DNA of 64,000 nt from Tianweitania aestuarii (lineage in GTDB: Bacteria; Pseudomonadota; Alphaproteobacteria; Rhizobiales; Rhizobiaceae), in NCBI RefSeq assembly GCF_018457165.1, contig NZ_JAFMNX010000004.1:1-64000 (forward strand). Reading direction: 5' to 3'. The notes under the pieces were generated by a model, which had not been told where the DNA came from, searched no databases, and saw nothing but the letters and a program-made list of their open reading frames with translations. Shown here piece by piece: positions 7,745 through 17,777 of the stretch (its first letter is position 1; every line of letters begins with the position of its first letter). Position numbers and translations under genes: made by a program.

Positions 7745-9448
7745 ATGACCATCAATGGTTGGATCCAGATCCTGCTTTATTGCGGGATCATCATTGCGCT
7801 CGTGAAACCGCTCGGCGGGTACATGACGCGCGTCTTCAACGGCGAGCGAACCCTGCTCTCGTTCGTGTTCCGCCCGCTCGAGCGCGGCGTTTACCGCCTG
7901 GCCGGAACGAGTGAAGGGGAAGAACAGCATTGGAAGACCTATACGGCCGCGCTGCTGTTCTTCAGCCTGGCCGGCATCGCTGTGCTTTATCTGCTGCAGC
8001 GTTTCCAGGGTGGGCTGCCCTTCAATCCCGCCGACATGCCGTCGGTCGCGCCCGACCTTGCCTTCAACACGGCGGTGAGTTTCGTCACCAACACCAACTG
8101 GCAGGCTTATGGCGGCGAAAGCTCGCTGTCGTACCTGACGCAGATGGCTGGGATGACGGTGCAGAACTTTGTGTCCGCAGCGAGCGGCATCGCCATTGCG
8201 GTCGCCCTGATCCGCGCCTTCTCGCGCAAGTCGATGCAGACGCTCGGCAATTTCTGGGTCGATCTGACCCGTACCGTTCTCTACATCCTTCTGCCGATCT
8301 GCGTGATCGGCACGATCGTTCTGGTGTGGCAGGGCGTTCCGCAAAACCTCAACGCCTATACGACGGCCACGACGCTGGAAGGCGCGCAGCAGGTGATCGC
8401 GCAGGGGCCGGTCGCCTCGCAGATGATGATCAAGCATCTCGGCACCAACGGCGGCGGCTTCTTCAACGTTAATGCCGCACATCCGTTCGAGAACCCGTCG
8501 GCCATCACCAACCTCATCCATATGATCGCGATCTTCTCGATCGGCGGCGCGCTGACCAACGTCTTCGGCCGCATGGTCGGCAACGAGCGTCAGGGCTGGG
8601 CGATCTTCGCGGCCATGGGCGTCTTGTTCATCGCCGGCGTCGCGGTTTGTTACTGGGCCGAAGCTGCCGGCAATCCGATCGTGCAGGCGCTCGGTCTCGA
8701 AGGCGGCAATTTGGAAGGCAAGGAAGCGCGCTTCGGCATCGCCTTGTCGGCCCTGTTCGCCGTGATCACGACGGCTGCATCCTGCGGCGCGGTGATCGCC
8801 ATGCATGACAGCTTCACCGCACTCGGCAGCATGATCCCGATGATCAACATGATGCTGGGCGAAATCGTCATCGGCGGCGTGGGCGCAGGTCTCTACGGCA
8901 TGCTCCTGTTCGTGGTCGTGTCGATCTTCGTGGCTGGCCTGATGGTGGGCCGAACGCCCGAATATATCGGCAAGAAGATCGAGGCGAAGGAGGTCAAGAT
9001 GGCGATGCTCGCGCTCCTCATCCTGCCCTTGGTGATGCTCGGCTTCACGGCGATCGCGGTTGTTCTGGAAACGGGCGTGTCGTCGATGGCGAACCCCGGT
9101 CCGCGCGGCTTCAGCGAAGTGCTTTATGCCTATGTGTCGGCCGCCGCCAACAACGGTTCGGCGCTGGGCGGCCTGTCAGCGAACACGCCCTGGTACAACA
9201 TCACGCTCGGCCTCGCGATGCTGATCGGACGCTTCGCGATGATCGTTCCGGTGATGGCGATGGCCGGATCGCTGGTGGCCAAGAAGGCGGTGCCTGCGTC
9301 TTCCGGCACGTTCCCGACCACGGGTCCGCTGTTTGTCGGCCTGCTTGTGGGCGTGGTGCTGATCTTCGGCGGACTGGAATTCTTCCCGGCTTTAGCAGTC
9401 GGACCGATCGTCGAACATCTTGCGACGATTGCGGGTCAGACCTTCTGA
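7745..9448 (+). CDS. kdpA: Potassium-transporting ATPase subunit KdpA
   Basis: 567 residues, the usual length of KdpA, with about ten membrane helices. KdpA is the potassium-selective channel-like subunit of the KdpFABC complex and binds K+ with micromolar affinity. Typical stretches are visible, such as NTNWQAY, a glycine-rich filter-like TNGGGFFN and NNGSALGG near the C-terminus, matching the repeated selectivity-filter loops. The gene is followed 52 bases later by kdpB. Expression is expected under potassium limitation through KdpD/KdpE encoded downstream. Confidence 0.97.
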   Translation: MTINGWIQILLYCGIIIALVKPLGGYMTRVFNGERTLLSFVFRPLERGVYRLAGTSEGEEQHWKTYTAALLFFSLAGIAVLYLLQRFQGGLPFNPADMPSVAPDLAFNTAVSFVTNTNWQAYGGESSLSYLTQMAGMTVQNFVSAASGIAIAVALIRAFSRKSMQTLGNFWVDLTRTVLYILLPICVIGTIVLVWQGVPQNLNAYTTATTLEGAQQVIAQGPVASQMMIKHLGTNGGGFFNVNAAHPFENPSAITNLIHMIAIFSIGGALTNVFGRMVGNERQGWAIFAAMGVLFIAGVAVCYWAEAAGNPIVQALGLEGGNLEGKEARFGIALSALFAVITTAASCGAVIAMHDSFTALGSMIPMINMMLGEIVIGGVGAGLYGMLLFVVVSIFVAGLMVGRTPEYIGKKIEAKEVKMAMLALLILPLVMLGFTAIAVVLETGVSSMANPGPRGFSEVLYAYVSAAANNGSALGGLSANTPWYNITLGLAMLIGRFAMIVPVMAMAGSLVAKKAVPASSGTFPTTGPLFVGLLVGVVLIFGGLEFFPALAVGPIVEHLATIAGQTF

Positions 9449-9500
9449 CCCGCCGCTGCCGCCTCGTTTTCACAATGAAATTCCCGCTGGAGTCTCTTTC

Positions 9501-11546
9501 ATGAGCCAGTCCAAATCCGCGAGCCTTCTGGATGCTCGCATCCTCGTGCCTGCCTTAACAGGCGCCCTGCGCAAGCTCGATCCGCGCAGCCTCGCCAAGA
9601 ACCCCGTGATGTTCGTGGTTGCCGTGGTTGCGGCGCTGACCACCGTTCTTCTCGTCAAGGATTTCATCGTCGGATCGCAAAGCCTCGGCTTTTCCTTCCA
9701 GATCGTGCTGTGGCTGTGGTTCACGGTGTTGTTTGCCAACTTCGCGGAAGCCGTGGCCGAAGGGCGCGGCAAGGCGCAGGCGGACTCGCTTCGCCGCACC
9801 CGCACGGAAACGCAGGCCAAGCTCTTGCCGAGCGGCGCGGGCAGCGACTTCAAGACCGTGCCCGGCACCAGCCTCAAGGTGGGCGACGTCGTTCTGGTGG
9901 AAGCCGGCGACATCATTCCATCCGATGGCGAGGTGATCGAAGGCGTGGCGTCGGTCAACGAAGCGGCCATCACCGGTGAATCGGCGCCCGTGATCCGCGA
10001 ATCCGGCGGCGATCGCTCGGCGGTGACCGGCGGTACGCAGGTGCTTTCGGATGTGATCCGCGTCAGGATCACGGCGGCGGCGGGCTCGACCTTCATCGAC
10101 CGCATGATCTCGCTGGTTGAAGGCGCGGAACGGCAGAAGACCCCGAACGAAATCGCGCTCAACATCCTGCTTGCCGGCATGACGCTCGTGTTCACCTTTG
10201 CCGTCGTGACGATCCCAAGCTTCGCGGCCTATGCCGGCGGCAGCATTTCGGTGATCGTGCTGGTGGCGTTGTTCGTTACGCTCATCCCCACCACGATCGG
10301 CGCACTGCTTTCGGCCATCGGCATTGCCGGCATGGACCGGCTGGTGCGCTTCAATGTGCTGGCCATGTCCGGCCGTGCCGTGGAAGCGGCAGGCGATGTC
10401 GACACGCTTCTGCTCGACAAGACCGGAACGATCACGCTCGGCAACCGTCAGGCCACCGAGTTTCGTCCGATCAGCGGCGTTGAAGCAGCCGATCTCGCCG
10501 ATGCCGCACAACTGGCTTCGCTTGCCGATGAAACGCCGGAAGGCCGCTCCATCGTGGTACTCGCCAAGGAAAAGTACGGCATCCGTGCTCGTGACATGGC
10601 GAGCCTGAATGCCACTTTCGTGCCTTTCACCGCGCAAAGCCGCATGAGCGGCGTCGATTTCGACGGTTCGTCCATTCGCAAGGGCGCGGTGGATTCCGTG
10701 CTGAAGAATGTGGCGCTCGGCGGCAGTGCGGAAGAGCGCGAAACGCAGGCGATTGCCGACGAGATCGCCAAGGCAGGCGGCACGCCGCTGGCGGTCAGCC
10801 GGGACGGTCGCCTGCTCGGCGTGATCTACCTCAAGGACATCGTGAAGGGCGGTATTCGCGAGCGTTTTGCGGAACTGCGCAAGATGGGCATCCGCACGGT
10901 GATGATCACCGGCGACAACCCGATGACGGCAGCGGCGATCGCGGCGGAAGCGGGCGTGGACGATTTCCTGGCTCAGGCGACGCCGGAAATGAAGCTGGCG
11001 CTCATTCGCGACGAACAGGCCAAGGGCAAGCTGGTCGCCATGTGCGGCGACGGCACCAACGATGCGCCAGCCCTGGCGCAGGCCGATGTGGGTGTCGCCA
11101 TGAACACGGGCACGGTGGCCGCGCGTGAAGCCGGCAACATGGTGGATCTCGATTCCGACCCGACCAAGCTCATCGAGATCGTGGAAATCGGCAAGCAGTT
11201 GCTGATGACGCGCGGTGCGCTGACCACCTTCTCGATCGCCAACGATGTCGCCAAATATTTCGCGATCATCCCGGCGATGTTCCTGGCCTTTTATCCGCAG
11301 CTCGGCGCGCTCAACATCATGGGACTGGCGACACCCGAAAGCGCCATCCTGTCGGCGATCATCTTCAATGCGCTGATCATCGTGGCGCTGATCCCGTTGT
11401 CGCTTCGCGGCGTCAAATATCGTGCGGTGGGCGCCGGTGCGCTTCTGTCCCGCAACCTCCTCATCTACGGCCTCGGCGGCATCGTCGTGCCCTTTGTCGG
11501 CATCAAGGTGATCGATCTCGCCATCACCGCGCTTGGCCTCGCTTAA
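9501..11546 (+). CDS. kdpB: Potassium-transporting ATPase subunit KdpB (P-type ATPase)
   Basis: 681 residues. It has the P-type ATPase landmarks: TGES at 158-161 (actuator domain), the phosphorylated aspartate D306 in DKTGT, and TGDN and [10 protein letters not shown] in the phosphorylation/hinge region. KdpB hydrolyses ATP to drive potassium through KdpA. The chosen ATG has CTGGAG upstream; the frame extends 27 codons further back into the end of kdpA, but that part has no family similarity. The stop is 10 bases before kdpC. Confidence 0.97.
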   Translation: MSQSKSASLLDARILVPALTGALRKLDPRSLAKNPVMFVVAVVAALTTVLLVKDFIVGSQSLGFSFQIVLWLWFTVLFANFAEAVAEGRGKAQADSLRRTRTETQAKLLPSGAGSDFKTVPGTSLKVGDVVLVEAGDIIPSDGEVIEGVASVNEAAITGESAPVIRESGGDRSAVTGGTQVLSDVIRVRITAAAGSTFIDRMISLVEGAERQKTPNEIALNILLAGMTLVFTFAVVTIPSFAAYAGGSISVIVLVALFVTLIPTTIGALLSAIGIAGMDRLVRFNVLAMSGRAVEAAGDVDTLLLDKTGTITLGNRQATEFRPISGVEAADLADAAQLASLADETPEGRSIVVLAKEKYGIRARDMASLNATFVPFTAQSRMSGVDFDGSSIRKGAVDSVLKNVALGGSAEERETQAIADEIAKAGGTPLAVSRDGRLLGVIYLKDIVKGGIRERFAELRKMGIRTVMITGDNPMTAAAIAAEAGVDDFLAQATPEMKLALIRDEQAKGKLVAMCGDGTNDAPALAQADVGVAMNTGTVAAREAGNMVDLDSDPTKLIEIVEIGKQLLMTRGALTTFSIANDVAKYFAIIPAMFLAFYPQLGALNIMGLATPESAILSAIIFNALIIVALIPLSLRGVKYRAVGAGALLSRNLLIYGLGGIVVPFVGIKVIDLAITALGLA

Positions 11547-11556
11547 GGAAACACCC

Positions 11557-12126
11557 ATGCTGAAACAGCTGAAACCCGCGATCGTGATGATCGTCGTCTT
11601 CACCGTTCTGACCGGTTTGATCTATCCGCTGGGCATGACCGGTCTGGCGCAACTGATCTTCCCCGCGCAGGCCAATGGCAGTTTGATCGAGCGCAATGGC
11701 CAGGTGGTCGGCTCCGCCCTGATCGGACAGCAATTCACGGGCGAGACCTATTTCCATGGCCGGCCTTCGGCTGCCGGCGATGGCTATGATGCGGCAAGCT
11801 CGAGCGGCTCCAATCTCGGGCCGACCAACCCCAAGCTGATCGAGCGCATTCGAACCGACACGGAAGCGCTGAAGGCGGAAAACCCCGGCACGGCCGTGCC
11901 GATGGATCTGGTGACGGCATCCGGCAGCGGTCTTGATCCGCATATCTCGCCGGAAGCCGCATACTTCCAGGTGGCGCGTGTTGCACGCGCCCGCAACACG
12001 GATGAAGCCGCGATCCGCGCGCTCGTCGACAGCCATGTCGAGGAGCGGGCGCTCGGGATCATCGGTGAGCCGGTGGTCAATGTGCTCGCCCTGAACCTGG
12101 CGCTGGATGCCAACGCTTCAGAATGA
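11557..12126 (+). CDS. kdpC: Potassium-transporting ATPase subunit KdpC
   Basis: 189 residues with one N-terminal membrane helix and the periplasmic domain of KdpC. Conserved features include [20 protein letters not shown] (about residues 67-86) and [14 protein letters not shown], both characteristic of the family. KdpC stabilises the complex and raises its affinity for ATP or K+. The start is the ATG preceded by TAAGGAAA; an in-frame upstream ATG lies inside kdpB. A strong hairpin follows the stop. Confidence 0.96.
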   Translation: MLKQLKPAIVMIVVFTVLTGLIYPLGMTGLAQLIFPAQANGSLIERNGQVVGSALIGQQFTGETYFHGRPSAAGDGYDAASSSGSNLGPTNPKLIERIRTDTEALKAENPGTAVPMDLVTASGSGLDPHISPEAAYFQVARVARARNTDEAAIRALVDSHVEERALGIIGEPVVNVLALNLALDANASE

Positions 12127-12132
12127 AGACAG

Positions 12133-12167
12133 GAGCCGGCATCTTGTTCTACATGAGGTGCCGGCTC
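12133..12167 (+). terminator. Hairpin between kdpC and kdpD
   Basis: A perfect 9-bp stem (GAGCCGGCA/TGCCGGCTC) with a 17-base loop, followed by TCTTGG rather than a full T run. It would act as a weak terminator or processing site that keeps the sensor genes below the pump genes in expression. Confidence 0.5.
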
Positions 12168-12203
12168 TCTTGGGGAACAGGCGGGTGAGGTGAACGATCG
12201 CCG

Positions 12204-14903
12204 ATGACGGATGATGATCTCAACGATAACGGCCGGCCGTCGCCCGATGCGCTTCTGGAAAATGCCAGGCGCGAAGGGTGCGGGCGGCTGAAGATCTTTC
12301 TCGGCGCAGCACCCGGCGTCGGCAAGACCTATGAGATGTTGATGTCAGGCCGTGCCCGTAAGGGTGACGGCCTCGATGTCGTAATCGGCGTCGTTGAAAC
12401 CCATGGGCGCGCCGAAACGCAGGCGCTGCTCGACGGGTTCGAGATCATTCCGCGCATGGCGATGCCCTATAAGGGGCAGGCGCTGGAGGAGATGGACCTC
12501 GATGCCATTCTCGCACGCCAGCCGGCTCTTGTTCTCGTTGACGAACTGGCCCACACGAACGCGCCCGGCAGCCGCCACCCCAAGCGCTATCTCGATGTTC
12601 AGGAACTGCTCGATCGCGGCATCGACGTGTATTCGACGCTCAACATCCAGCATGTCGAAAGCCTCAACGATGTCGTGGCGCAGATCACGCGCATCCGGGT
12701 ACGCGAAACCGTGCCGGATTCGATCATCGATCGCGCCGACGACATCGAGATCATCGACGTTACTCCCGACGACCTGATCAAGCGGCTGCATGACGGCAAG
12801 GTCTATCTTCCCCGCACGGCCAAACGCGCCATCGAGAACTATTTTTCGCCCGGCAACCTGACGGCCTTGCGCGAACTGGCGCTGCGCCGCACCGCGCAGC
12901 GCGTCGACGACCAGCTTTTGCGGCACATGCAGTCCCATGCCATCGCCGGGCCGTGGGATGCGGGCGAGCGCGTTCTGGTTTGCGTGGACGAAGAAGCGCG
13001 CGGGCCGACGCTGGTGCGCTATGCCAAACGGCAGGCCGACCGGCTGCGCGCGCCATGGGCGGTGCTTTACGTCGAAGCGCCCAATGCGAGCGGCTTGTCG
13101 GAAGCCGACAAGGATCGCGTGGCCGCCACGCTCAGGCTTGCCGAACAGCTTGGCGGCGATGCCGTGACCCTGCCGGGTCAGGACATCACGCGCGAAATCC
13201 TGCGCTATGCCGCGGCCAACAATTTCTCCCATGTCATCATCGGCAAATCGGACAAGCCGCGCTGGCGCGAACTGTTTGAGGGATCGGTGTCGCATGAGCT
13301 GATCCGCCATGCCGGCGATCTCAGCATTCACGTGATTTCCGGCAAGGAGCGCGAAGCGACACCGGCGCGCGCGATCAAGACCGCCGATCCCCGACGCTTC
13401 CGAGTGCTGCCTTACCTGTTTGCCAGCCTTTATGTCGGCGTTGCGGTTGCAGTCGGCACGTTGTTGGCGCGCGTGCTGGATGTGCGCAACATCGCGCTCG
13501 TTTTTCTCATGGCGGTGCTGACTTCGGCGGTGACGGCGGGGCTTTGGCCGGCGCTGTTCGCCTCGGTTGTGGGTGCGCTCGCCTTCAACTTCTTCTTTCT
13601 GCTGCCGCTTTACACGCTCGACATCGGCGACCCCGAAAGCGTGATCGCCTTCGTGTTCTTTCTCGGCGTCGCACTGATTGCCAGCAATCTGACCGGGCGC
13701 GTGCATCGGCAGGCCAAGGCGGCGCGGCAAAGGGCGCGTACCACCGAAGACCTGTATCTTTTTTCCAAGAAGCTCGCCGGCACGGGCACGCTTGATGACG
13801 TATTGTGGGCGACCGCGCATCAGATCGCGGCCATGCTGAAGGTGCGCGTGGTGATCCTGCTGCCCGAGGGGGACACGATCGCGGTGCGCGCGGGCTATCC
13901 ACCCGACGACACGCTGGTGGATGCCGATATCGCGGCTGCGCGCTGGGCTTGGGAGCACAATCGCCCGGCAGGTCGCGGCGCCGACACGCTGCCCGGCGCC
14001 AAGCGGCTATACCTTCCCTTGCGCACCGGACGCATGCCGATCGGCGTCGTGGGGCTCGACAACGACAAGCAGGGGCCGCTTCTGACGCCGGAACAACAGC
14101 GTTTGCTGGATGCGCTCACCGACCAGGCGGCGGTGGCCATCGAGCGCACGCAGCTCGTGGCCGATGTCGACCGCGCGCAGATGGCAGCCGAAGCCGACAA
14201 GCTGCGCTCGGCGCTGCTGACGTCCATTTCGCATGACCTGAAAACGCCGCTCGCGGGTATCATGGGAGCGGCGGGAACGATGCGGGATTATCCGCAGGCG
14301 ATGTCGGACAGCGACCGTGCCGATCTGCTTGGCACGATCGTGGAAGAATCCGAGCGTTTGAACCGCTTTATCGCCAACCTGCTCGATATGACGCGCATCG
14401 AATCCGGTGCGATGGAGCCGGTGATGTCGCCCCATTATGTCGGGGATCTCGTGGGCAGTGCCTTGCGGCGCGCCGACAAGATCCTCGCCAGACACACCAC
14501 GCGCATCGAATTTCCCGCCGATCTGCCGATGGTGAAGCTCGATCCCGTTTTGTTCGAGCAGGTGCTCTTCAACCTCCTGGACAATGCCGCAAAATATGCG
14601 CCGGAAGGATCGCTGGTGCTCATTCGCGGTGTGCATCGCGGCAATTCGGTGTGGCTGGAGATCATCGACGAAGGAACGGGCATTCCGGTTGAAGATCTCG
14701 AACGGGTGTTCGACAGCTTCCACCGCGTGCGCAAGACCGATCATGTGCGGGCCGGCACCGGCCTTGGCCTTGCTATTTGCCGTGGCTTCGTTGAAGCGAT
14801 GGGCGGGCGGATCACGGCGGGCAACCGGCCGGATCGGTCCGGCGCCGTGTTCATTATCCAGATGCCGGTTTCGCCCATGCAGGTCCCGGAAGCCCTTCAA
14901 TGA
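12204..14903 (+). CDS. kdpD: Sensor histidine kinase KdpD
   Basis: 899 residues, full length for KdpD. In order: a KdpD N-terminal domain with the Walker A-like GAAPGVGKT at 34-42; a universal-stress-like domain (about 250-370); four closely spaced membrane helices (about 400-500); a GAF-type domain; a HisKA domain with the phosphorylated histidine near residue 677 (SISHDLKTP); and an ATPase domain with N, G1 and G2 boxes (NLLDNAAKY, DEGTGIP, GTGLGLA). It senses low potassium and phosphorylates KdpE. It overlaps kdpE by 4 bases (ATGA). Confidence 0.96.
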   Translation: MTDDDLNDNGRPSPDALLENARREGCGRLKIFLGAAPGVGKTYEMLMSGRARKGDGLDVVIGVVETHGRAETQALLDGFEIIPRMAMPYKGQALEEMDLDAILARQPALVLVDELAHTNAPGSRHPKRYLDVQELLDRGIDVYSTLNIQHVESLNDVVAQITRIRVRETVPDSIIDRADDIEIIDVTPDDLIKRLHDGKVYLPRTAKRAIENYFSPGNLTALRELALRRTAQRVDDQLLRHMQSHAIAGPWDAGERVLVCVDEEARGPTLVRYAKRQADRLRAPWAVLYVEAPNASGLSEADKDRVAATLRLAEQLGGDAVTLPGQDITREILRYAAANNFSHVIIGKSDKPRWRELFEGSVSHELIRHAGDLSIHVISGKEREATPARAIKTADPRRFRVLPYLFASLYVGVAVAVGTLLARVLDVRNIALVFLMAVLTSAVTAGLWPALFASVVGALAFNFFFLLPLYTLDIGDPESVIAFVFFLGVALIASNLTGRVHRQAKAARQRARTTEDLYLFSKKLAGTGTLDDVLWATAHQIAAMLKVRVVILLPEGDTIAVRAGYPPDDTLVDADIAAARWAWEHNRPAGRGADTLPGAKRLYLPLRTGRMPIGVVGLDNDKQGPLLTPEQQRLLDALTDQAAVAIERTQLVADVDRAQMAAEADKLRSALLTSISHDLKTPLAGIMGAAGTMRDYPQAMSDSDRADLLGTIVEESERLNRFIANLLDMTRIESGAMEPVMSPHYVGDLVGSALRRADKILARHTTRIEFPADLPMVKLDPVLFEQVLFNLLDNAAKYAPEGSLVLIRGVHRGNSVWLEIIDEGTGIPVEDLERVFDSFHRVRKTDHVRAGTGLGLAICRGFVEAMGGRITAGNRPDRSGAVFIIQMPVSPMQVPEALQ

Positions 14904-15631
14904 CCCAGTCCACCGTCAAGATCCTGGTTGTCGACGACGAACCGGCCATTCGCAAGCTCCTGCGGGTGGGTCTGACGGCTGAAGGCTATCAGCTGATCGA
15001 AGCGCCGAATGCGCGGGAGGCCCTTAATCTGGTTGAACAGGAAAGCCCGGACCTGATCCTGCTCGACCTCGGTCTGCCCGATGTTTCGGGCCACGATCTG
15101 CTCGAGCGCTGGCGCGCGCAGCCGCTCGATCTGCCGATCATCATCTTGTCCAGCCGCACCGATGAAGCGGGGATCGTGCGGGCGCTGGAATGCGGGGCCG
15201 ACGATTATGTGCCCAAGCCCTTCGGCATCAAGGAACTGGCGGCGCGCATCCGTGTCGCGCTGCGCCACCGGCTTCAGCAGCAAGGCGAGCGGCCGATCTT
15301 CCAGACCGGCGCCTTGTCCGTCGATCTGGTGAAGCGCATCGTCAAGGTGAGTGGGCAGGAGGTGAAGCTGTCGCCCAAGGAATACGACATCCTGCGCATC
15401 CTCGTGCAACATGCCGGCAAGGTCATCACCCACCAGCATCTCCTGAAGCAAGTCTGGGGCGGTCCGACGGACGTGCAGTATCTCAGGGTCTATGTTCGCC
15501 AGCTCAGACAGAAGATCGAGCAAAGCCCGGACGATCCGCATTACATCACGACCGAAACCGGCGTCGGTTATCGTTTGCGCGAAGCCGATCCGGATCCGCG
15601 GTGGGATGCGCCGCCTTCTGCCTCCGAATAG
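14900..15631 (+). CDS. kdpE: Response regulator KdpE
   Basis: 243 residues. The receiver domain has the acidic pair D12/D13, the phosphorylated D56 (LLDLGLPD) and the conserved KPF near residue 107. It is followed by an OmpR/PhoB-type winged-helix DNA-binding domain (LSPKEYDILRIL to TETGVGYRL). It activates the kdpFABC promoter when phosphorylated by KdpD. The ATG lies in the last codons of kdpD, so the two are translationally coupled. A stem-loop follows 33 bases after the stop. Confidence 0.95.
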   Translation: MTQSTVKILVVDDEPAIRKLLRVGLTAEGYQLIEAPNAREALNLVEQESPDLILLDLGLPDVSGHDLLERWRAQPLDLPIIILSSRTDEAGIVRALECGADDYVPKPFGIKELAARIRVALRHRLQQQGERPIFQTGALSVDLVKRIVKVSGQEVKLSPKEYDILRILVQHAGKVITHQHLLKQVWGGPTDVQYLRVYVRQLRQKIEQSPDDPHYITTETGVGYRLREADPDPRWDAPPSASE

Positions 15632-15664
15632 ACCGGCCATGCAGCGGCCCTGTGCCCGCTCGGC

Positions 15665-15690
15665 GATCGCCCTATGTCGCTAGGGCGATC
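15665..15690. terminator. Stem-loop after kdpE
   Basis: A perfect 10-bp inverted repeat (GATCGCCCTA/TAGGGCGATC) with a 6-base loop, ending 24 bases before the next gene. It lacks a T run. It probably marks the 3' end of the kdp transcript, or is a regulator-binding palindrome for the following gene. Confidence 0.4.
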
Positions 15691-15713
15691 AGTTCATCCC
15701 GGGAGGACCTTCC

Positions 15714-16598
15714 ATGCGCGTTGTTTTCACTGGCGGATCCGGCAAGGCCGGGCGTCATGTCGTTCCGTGGCTGAAGGAGCGGGGCGGGCATGAGATCCTG
15801 AACCTCGATCGCCAGCCGCTCGATTATGCAGGCGTCAACACGCTCGACGTCGATTTGGCGGAGTCCGGCCAGGTCTTCAACGCGCTGTCGATGCATTTCA
15901 GTCAGGACGAGTTCGAAACGGGCAAGGGGCCGGCCAAGGTCGATGCCGTCGTGCATTTCGCAGCCGTGCCGCGCGTGTTGCTGAAGCCCGATAACGAGAC
16001 GTTCCGCAACAATGTGATGTCGACCTACAACGTCATCGAAGCGGCGGTGAAGCTCGGCATCCCAAAGATCATCATCGCGTCGTCGGAAACGACCTATGGC
16101 GTGTGCTTTGCCGAGGGCGACAAGGATTTTCATCGCTTCCCGCTGGACGAGGACTATCCGATCGACCCGATGGACTCCTATGGCCTGTCCAAGCAGTGCA
16201 ACGAGAACACCGCGCGCGCCTTCGCCGATCGCAGCGGCGCCGACATCTATGCGCTGCGCATCGGCAATGTCATCGAACCGGACGAATACGCTCCGTTCCG
16301 CACCTATGCGGAGAACCCGCGATTACGCAAACGCAATGCGTGGAGCTATATCGACGCGCGCGATCTCGGCCAGATCGTGCATCTGGCCCTGATGAAGGAC
16401 GGGCTCGGCTTTCAGGTGTTCAATGCCGTGAACGACACAATCACGGCGGATCAGCCGACGGAAGAGTTCCTGCGCCAATGGGCGCCGAACACACCGATCA
16501 CGAAGCCCATTCCCGGCTTCCAGGCGCCGCTGTCGAACGCCAAGATCCGCGACGTGCTCGGCTTCAAGGAAGAGCACGATTGGCGCAAATACGCCTGA
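15714..16598 (+). CDS. NAD(P)-dependent epimerase/dehydratase family protein
   Basis: 294 residues of the extended SDR family. The nucleotide-binding motif is GGSGKAG at residues 7-13, and the catalytic pair is in YGLSK, with SSETTYG supplying the active-site serine/threonine. This fold covers nucleotide-sugar epimerases, uronate dehydrogenases and related enzymes; the true substrate is unclear. A good Shine-Dalgarno (GGGAGGA) precedes the ATG. It is unlinked in function to kdp and convergent with the tautomerase gene. Confidence 0.85.
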   Translation: MRVVFTGGSGKAGRHVVPWLKERGGHEILNLDRQPLDYAGVNTLDVDLAESGQVFNALSMHFSQDEFETGKGPAKVDAVVHFAAVPRVLLKPDNETFRNNVMSTYNVIEAAVKLGIPKIIIASSETTYGVCFAEGDKDFHRFPLDEDYPIDPMDSYGLSKQCNENTARAFADRSGADIYALRIGNVIEPDEYAPFRTYAENPRLRKRNAWSYIDARDLGQIVHLALMKDGLGFQVFNAVNDTITADQPTEEFLRQWAPNTPITKPIPGFQAPLSNAKIRDVLGFKEEHDWRKYA

Positions 16599-16669
16599 CG
16601 TGTTCTTCAGAGCCTGCCACAGCAAGGCGACGTGATGGGTGATCGCGTCCTTTGCTGATGTCGGCAGTA

Positions 16670-16882
16670 TCAGTTTGCCGCGCGATAGGCTTCAGGGATG
16701 ATGAAGACTTCATCGGCGCGGCCGTAGCCGCCATCGGGAACTTCCTCGATCAGCACCATCGTGTGCGGTCGGGCGGCTTCGCTGAAGTAGTCAACGAAGA
16801 TGTCCGTGATCCGGTGGATGATCTCTTCCTTCTGGACGGTGGAGAGGGCCGCCTGCGGAACCTTGATGTTGGCGAAGGGCAT
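16670..16882 (-). CDS. 4-oxalocrotonate tautomerase-family protein
   Basis: 70 residues. Pro2, which becomes the N-terminal catalytic proline after Met removal, is present (MPFANIKVP), and the size and beta-alpha-beta pattern match the tautomerase superfamily. GGYGRADE at the C-terminus corresponds to the region shaping the active site. It lies 53 bases downstream of an SDR gene on the same strand, with which it is probably co-transcribed. Members isomerise enol/keto acids; the substrate here is unknown. Confidence 0.8.
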   Translation of the reverse strand: MPFANIKVPQAALSTVQKEEIIHRITDIFVDYFSEAARPHTMVLIEEVPDGGYGRADEVFIIPEAYRAAN

Positions 16883-16935
16883 GGCTTGGTTTCTTTGCGT
16901 GTGTGGTGAAGGGTAATTGAAAGAAGGGTGTCCGT

Positions 16936-17676
16936 TCAGACCACGCCGCCATTGGCGCGGATGATCTGGCCGTTGATCCAGCCGCTGTCCCGGCCGGCCA
17001 GGAACGACACAACATTGGCGATGTCCTGCGGTTGTCCGAGCCGCTTCATCGGGTTCATCGCAACAATGGCGTTGACCTGATCCTCGCTCTTGCCCTTGAG
17101 AAACAGCTGCGTTTCTACCGGGCCGGGTGCGACCGCATTGACCGTGATGCCGCGCGCGCCGAGTTCCTTGGCCAGAACATGCGTCATGGCTTCGACGGCC
17201 GCTTTGGTGGCGGCATAAACGCCGTAGCCCGGCTGCCAGAGGCCGACCACGCTGCTTGAGAAGCTGATGATGCGGCCGCCGTCGCGGACACGTCGTGCGC
17301 CTTCGCGCATGCCGCGAAACACGCCGCCGAGATTGAGTGCGATCTGCTGATCGAAATCTTCGTCGCTGAACTCGGCGAGCGGCGCGAGCTTGATCATGCC
17401 GGCATTGTTGATGAGCACATCGACGCCACCGAAGTGTTGTTCAGCCTGGTCGAACAGCGAAGCAATGCCGAGGCGGTCGGCAAGATCTGCCTGAACGGTG
17501 ATCGCCTGCCCGCCTTCACGCTCGATACCGCGCACGACATGCTCTGCGTCTTCCCGGCCATGGGCATAGTTGACGACAACGGCCAAGCCGTCCATTGCCA
17601 GTTGTTGGGCGATTGCGGCACCGATGCCTTTGGATGCGCCGGTGACGATGGCAACGCGCTTTTGTTGAAGGGCCAT
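16936..17676 (-). CDS. SDR-family oxidoreductase (FabG-like)
   Basis: 246 residues with the classical SDR set: TGASKGIG near the N-terminus for NAD(P) binding, NNAG in the middle, and the catalytic Ser...YxxxK (SFSSSVVG then YAATK). The start is fixed by AAGGAGAT about 6 bases before the ATG; 24 further codons are open upstream without a ribosome site. It is probably co-transcribed with the downstream tautomerase. It is divergent from a LysR regulator 101 bases away, which is its likely controller. The substrate (ketone or alcohol) is unknown. Confidence 0.88.
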   Translation of the reverse strand: MALQQKRVAIVTGASKGIGAAIAQQLAMDGLAVVVNYAHGREDAEHVVRGIEREGGQAITVQADLADRLGIASLFDQAEQHFGGVDVLINNAGMIKLAPLAEFSDEDFDQQIALNLGGVFRGMREGARRVRDGGRIISFSSSVVGLWQPGYGVYAATKAAVEAMTHVLAKELGARGITVNAVAPGPVETQLFLKGKSEDQVNAIVAMNPMKRLGQPQDIANVVSFLAGRDSGWINGQIIRANGGVV

Positions 17677-17721
17677 GTTTGATCTCCTTTGTTTGTGAGG
17701 TGGAGATAGGCCGTTCTTTTC

Positions 17722-17768
17722 GGCGAATAATCGCCCGCCTCTTGCCAACAGCTTTCGGCTATGGCGAA
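17722..17768. promoter_or_regulatory. Candidate LysR operators between SDR and lysR genes
   Basis: Two short dyads sit in the divergent promoter: GGCGA-ATAA-TCGCC (17722-17735) and TTCG-GCTATGG-CGAA (17754-17768). Imperfect dyads of this size spaced about 30 bases apart are usual for LysR-type recognition and activation sites. Motif-based only. Confidence 0.35.
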
Positions 17769-17777
17769 CAATGCGGG

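Noticed and set aside
9555-11603. 682-codon minus-strand open frame opposite kdpB
   Set aside because: Antisense shadow of a fully conserved P-type ATPase gene; low-complexity charged translation.
12345-13958. 537-codon minus-strand open frame opposite kdpD
   Set aside because: Same artefact; no recognisable domain and the plus strand encodes a complete KdpD.
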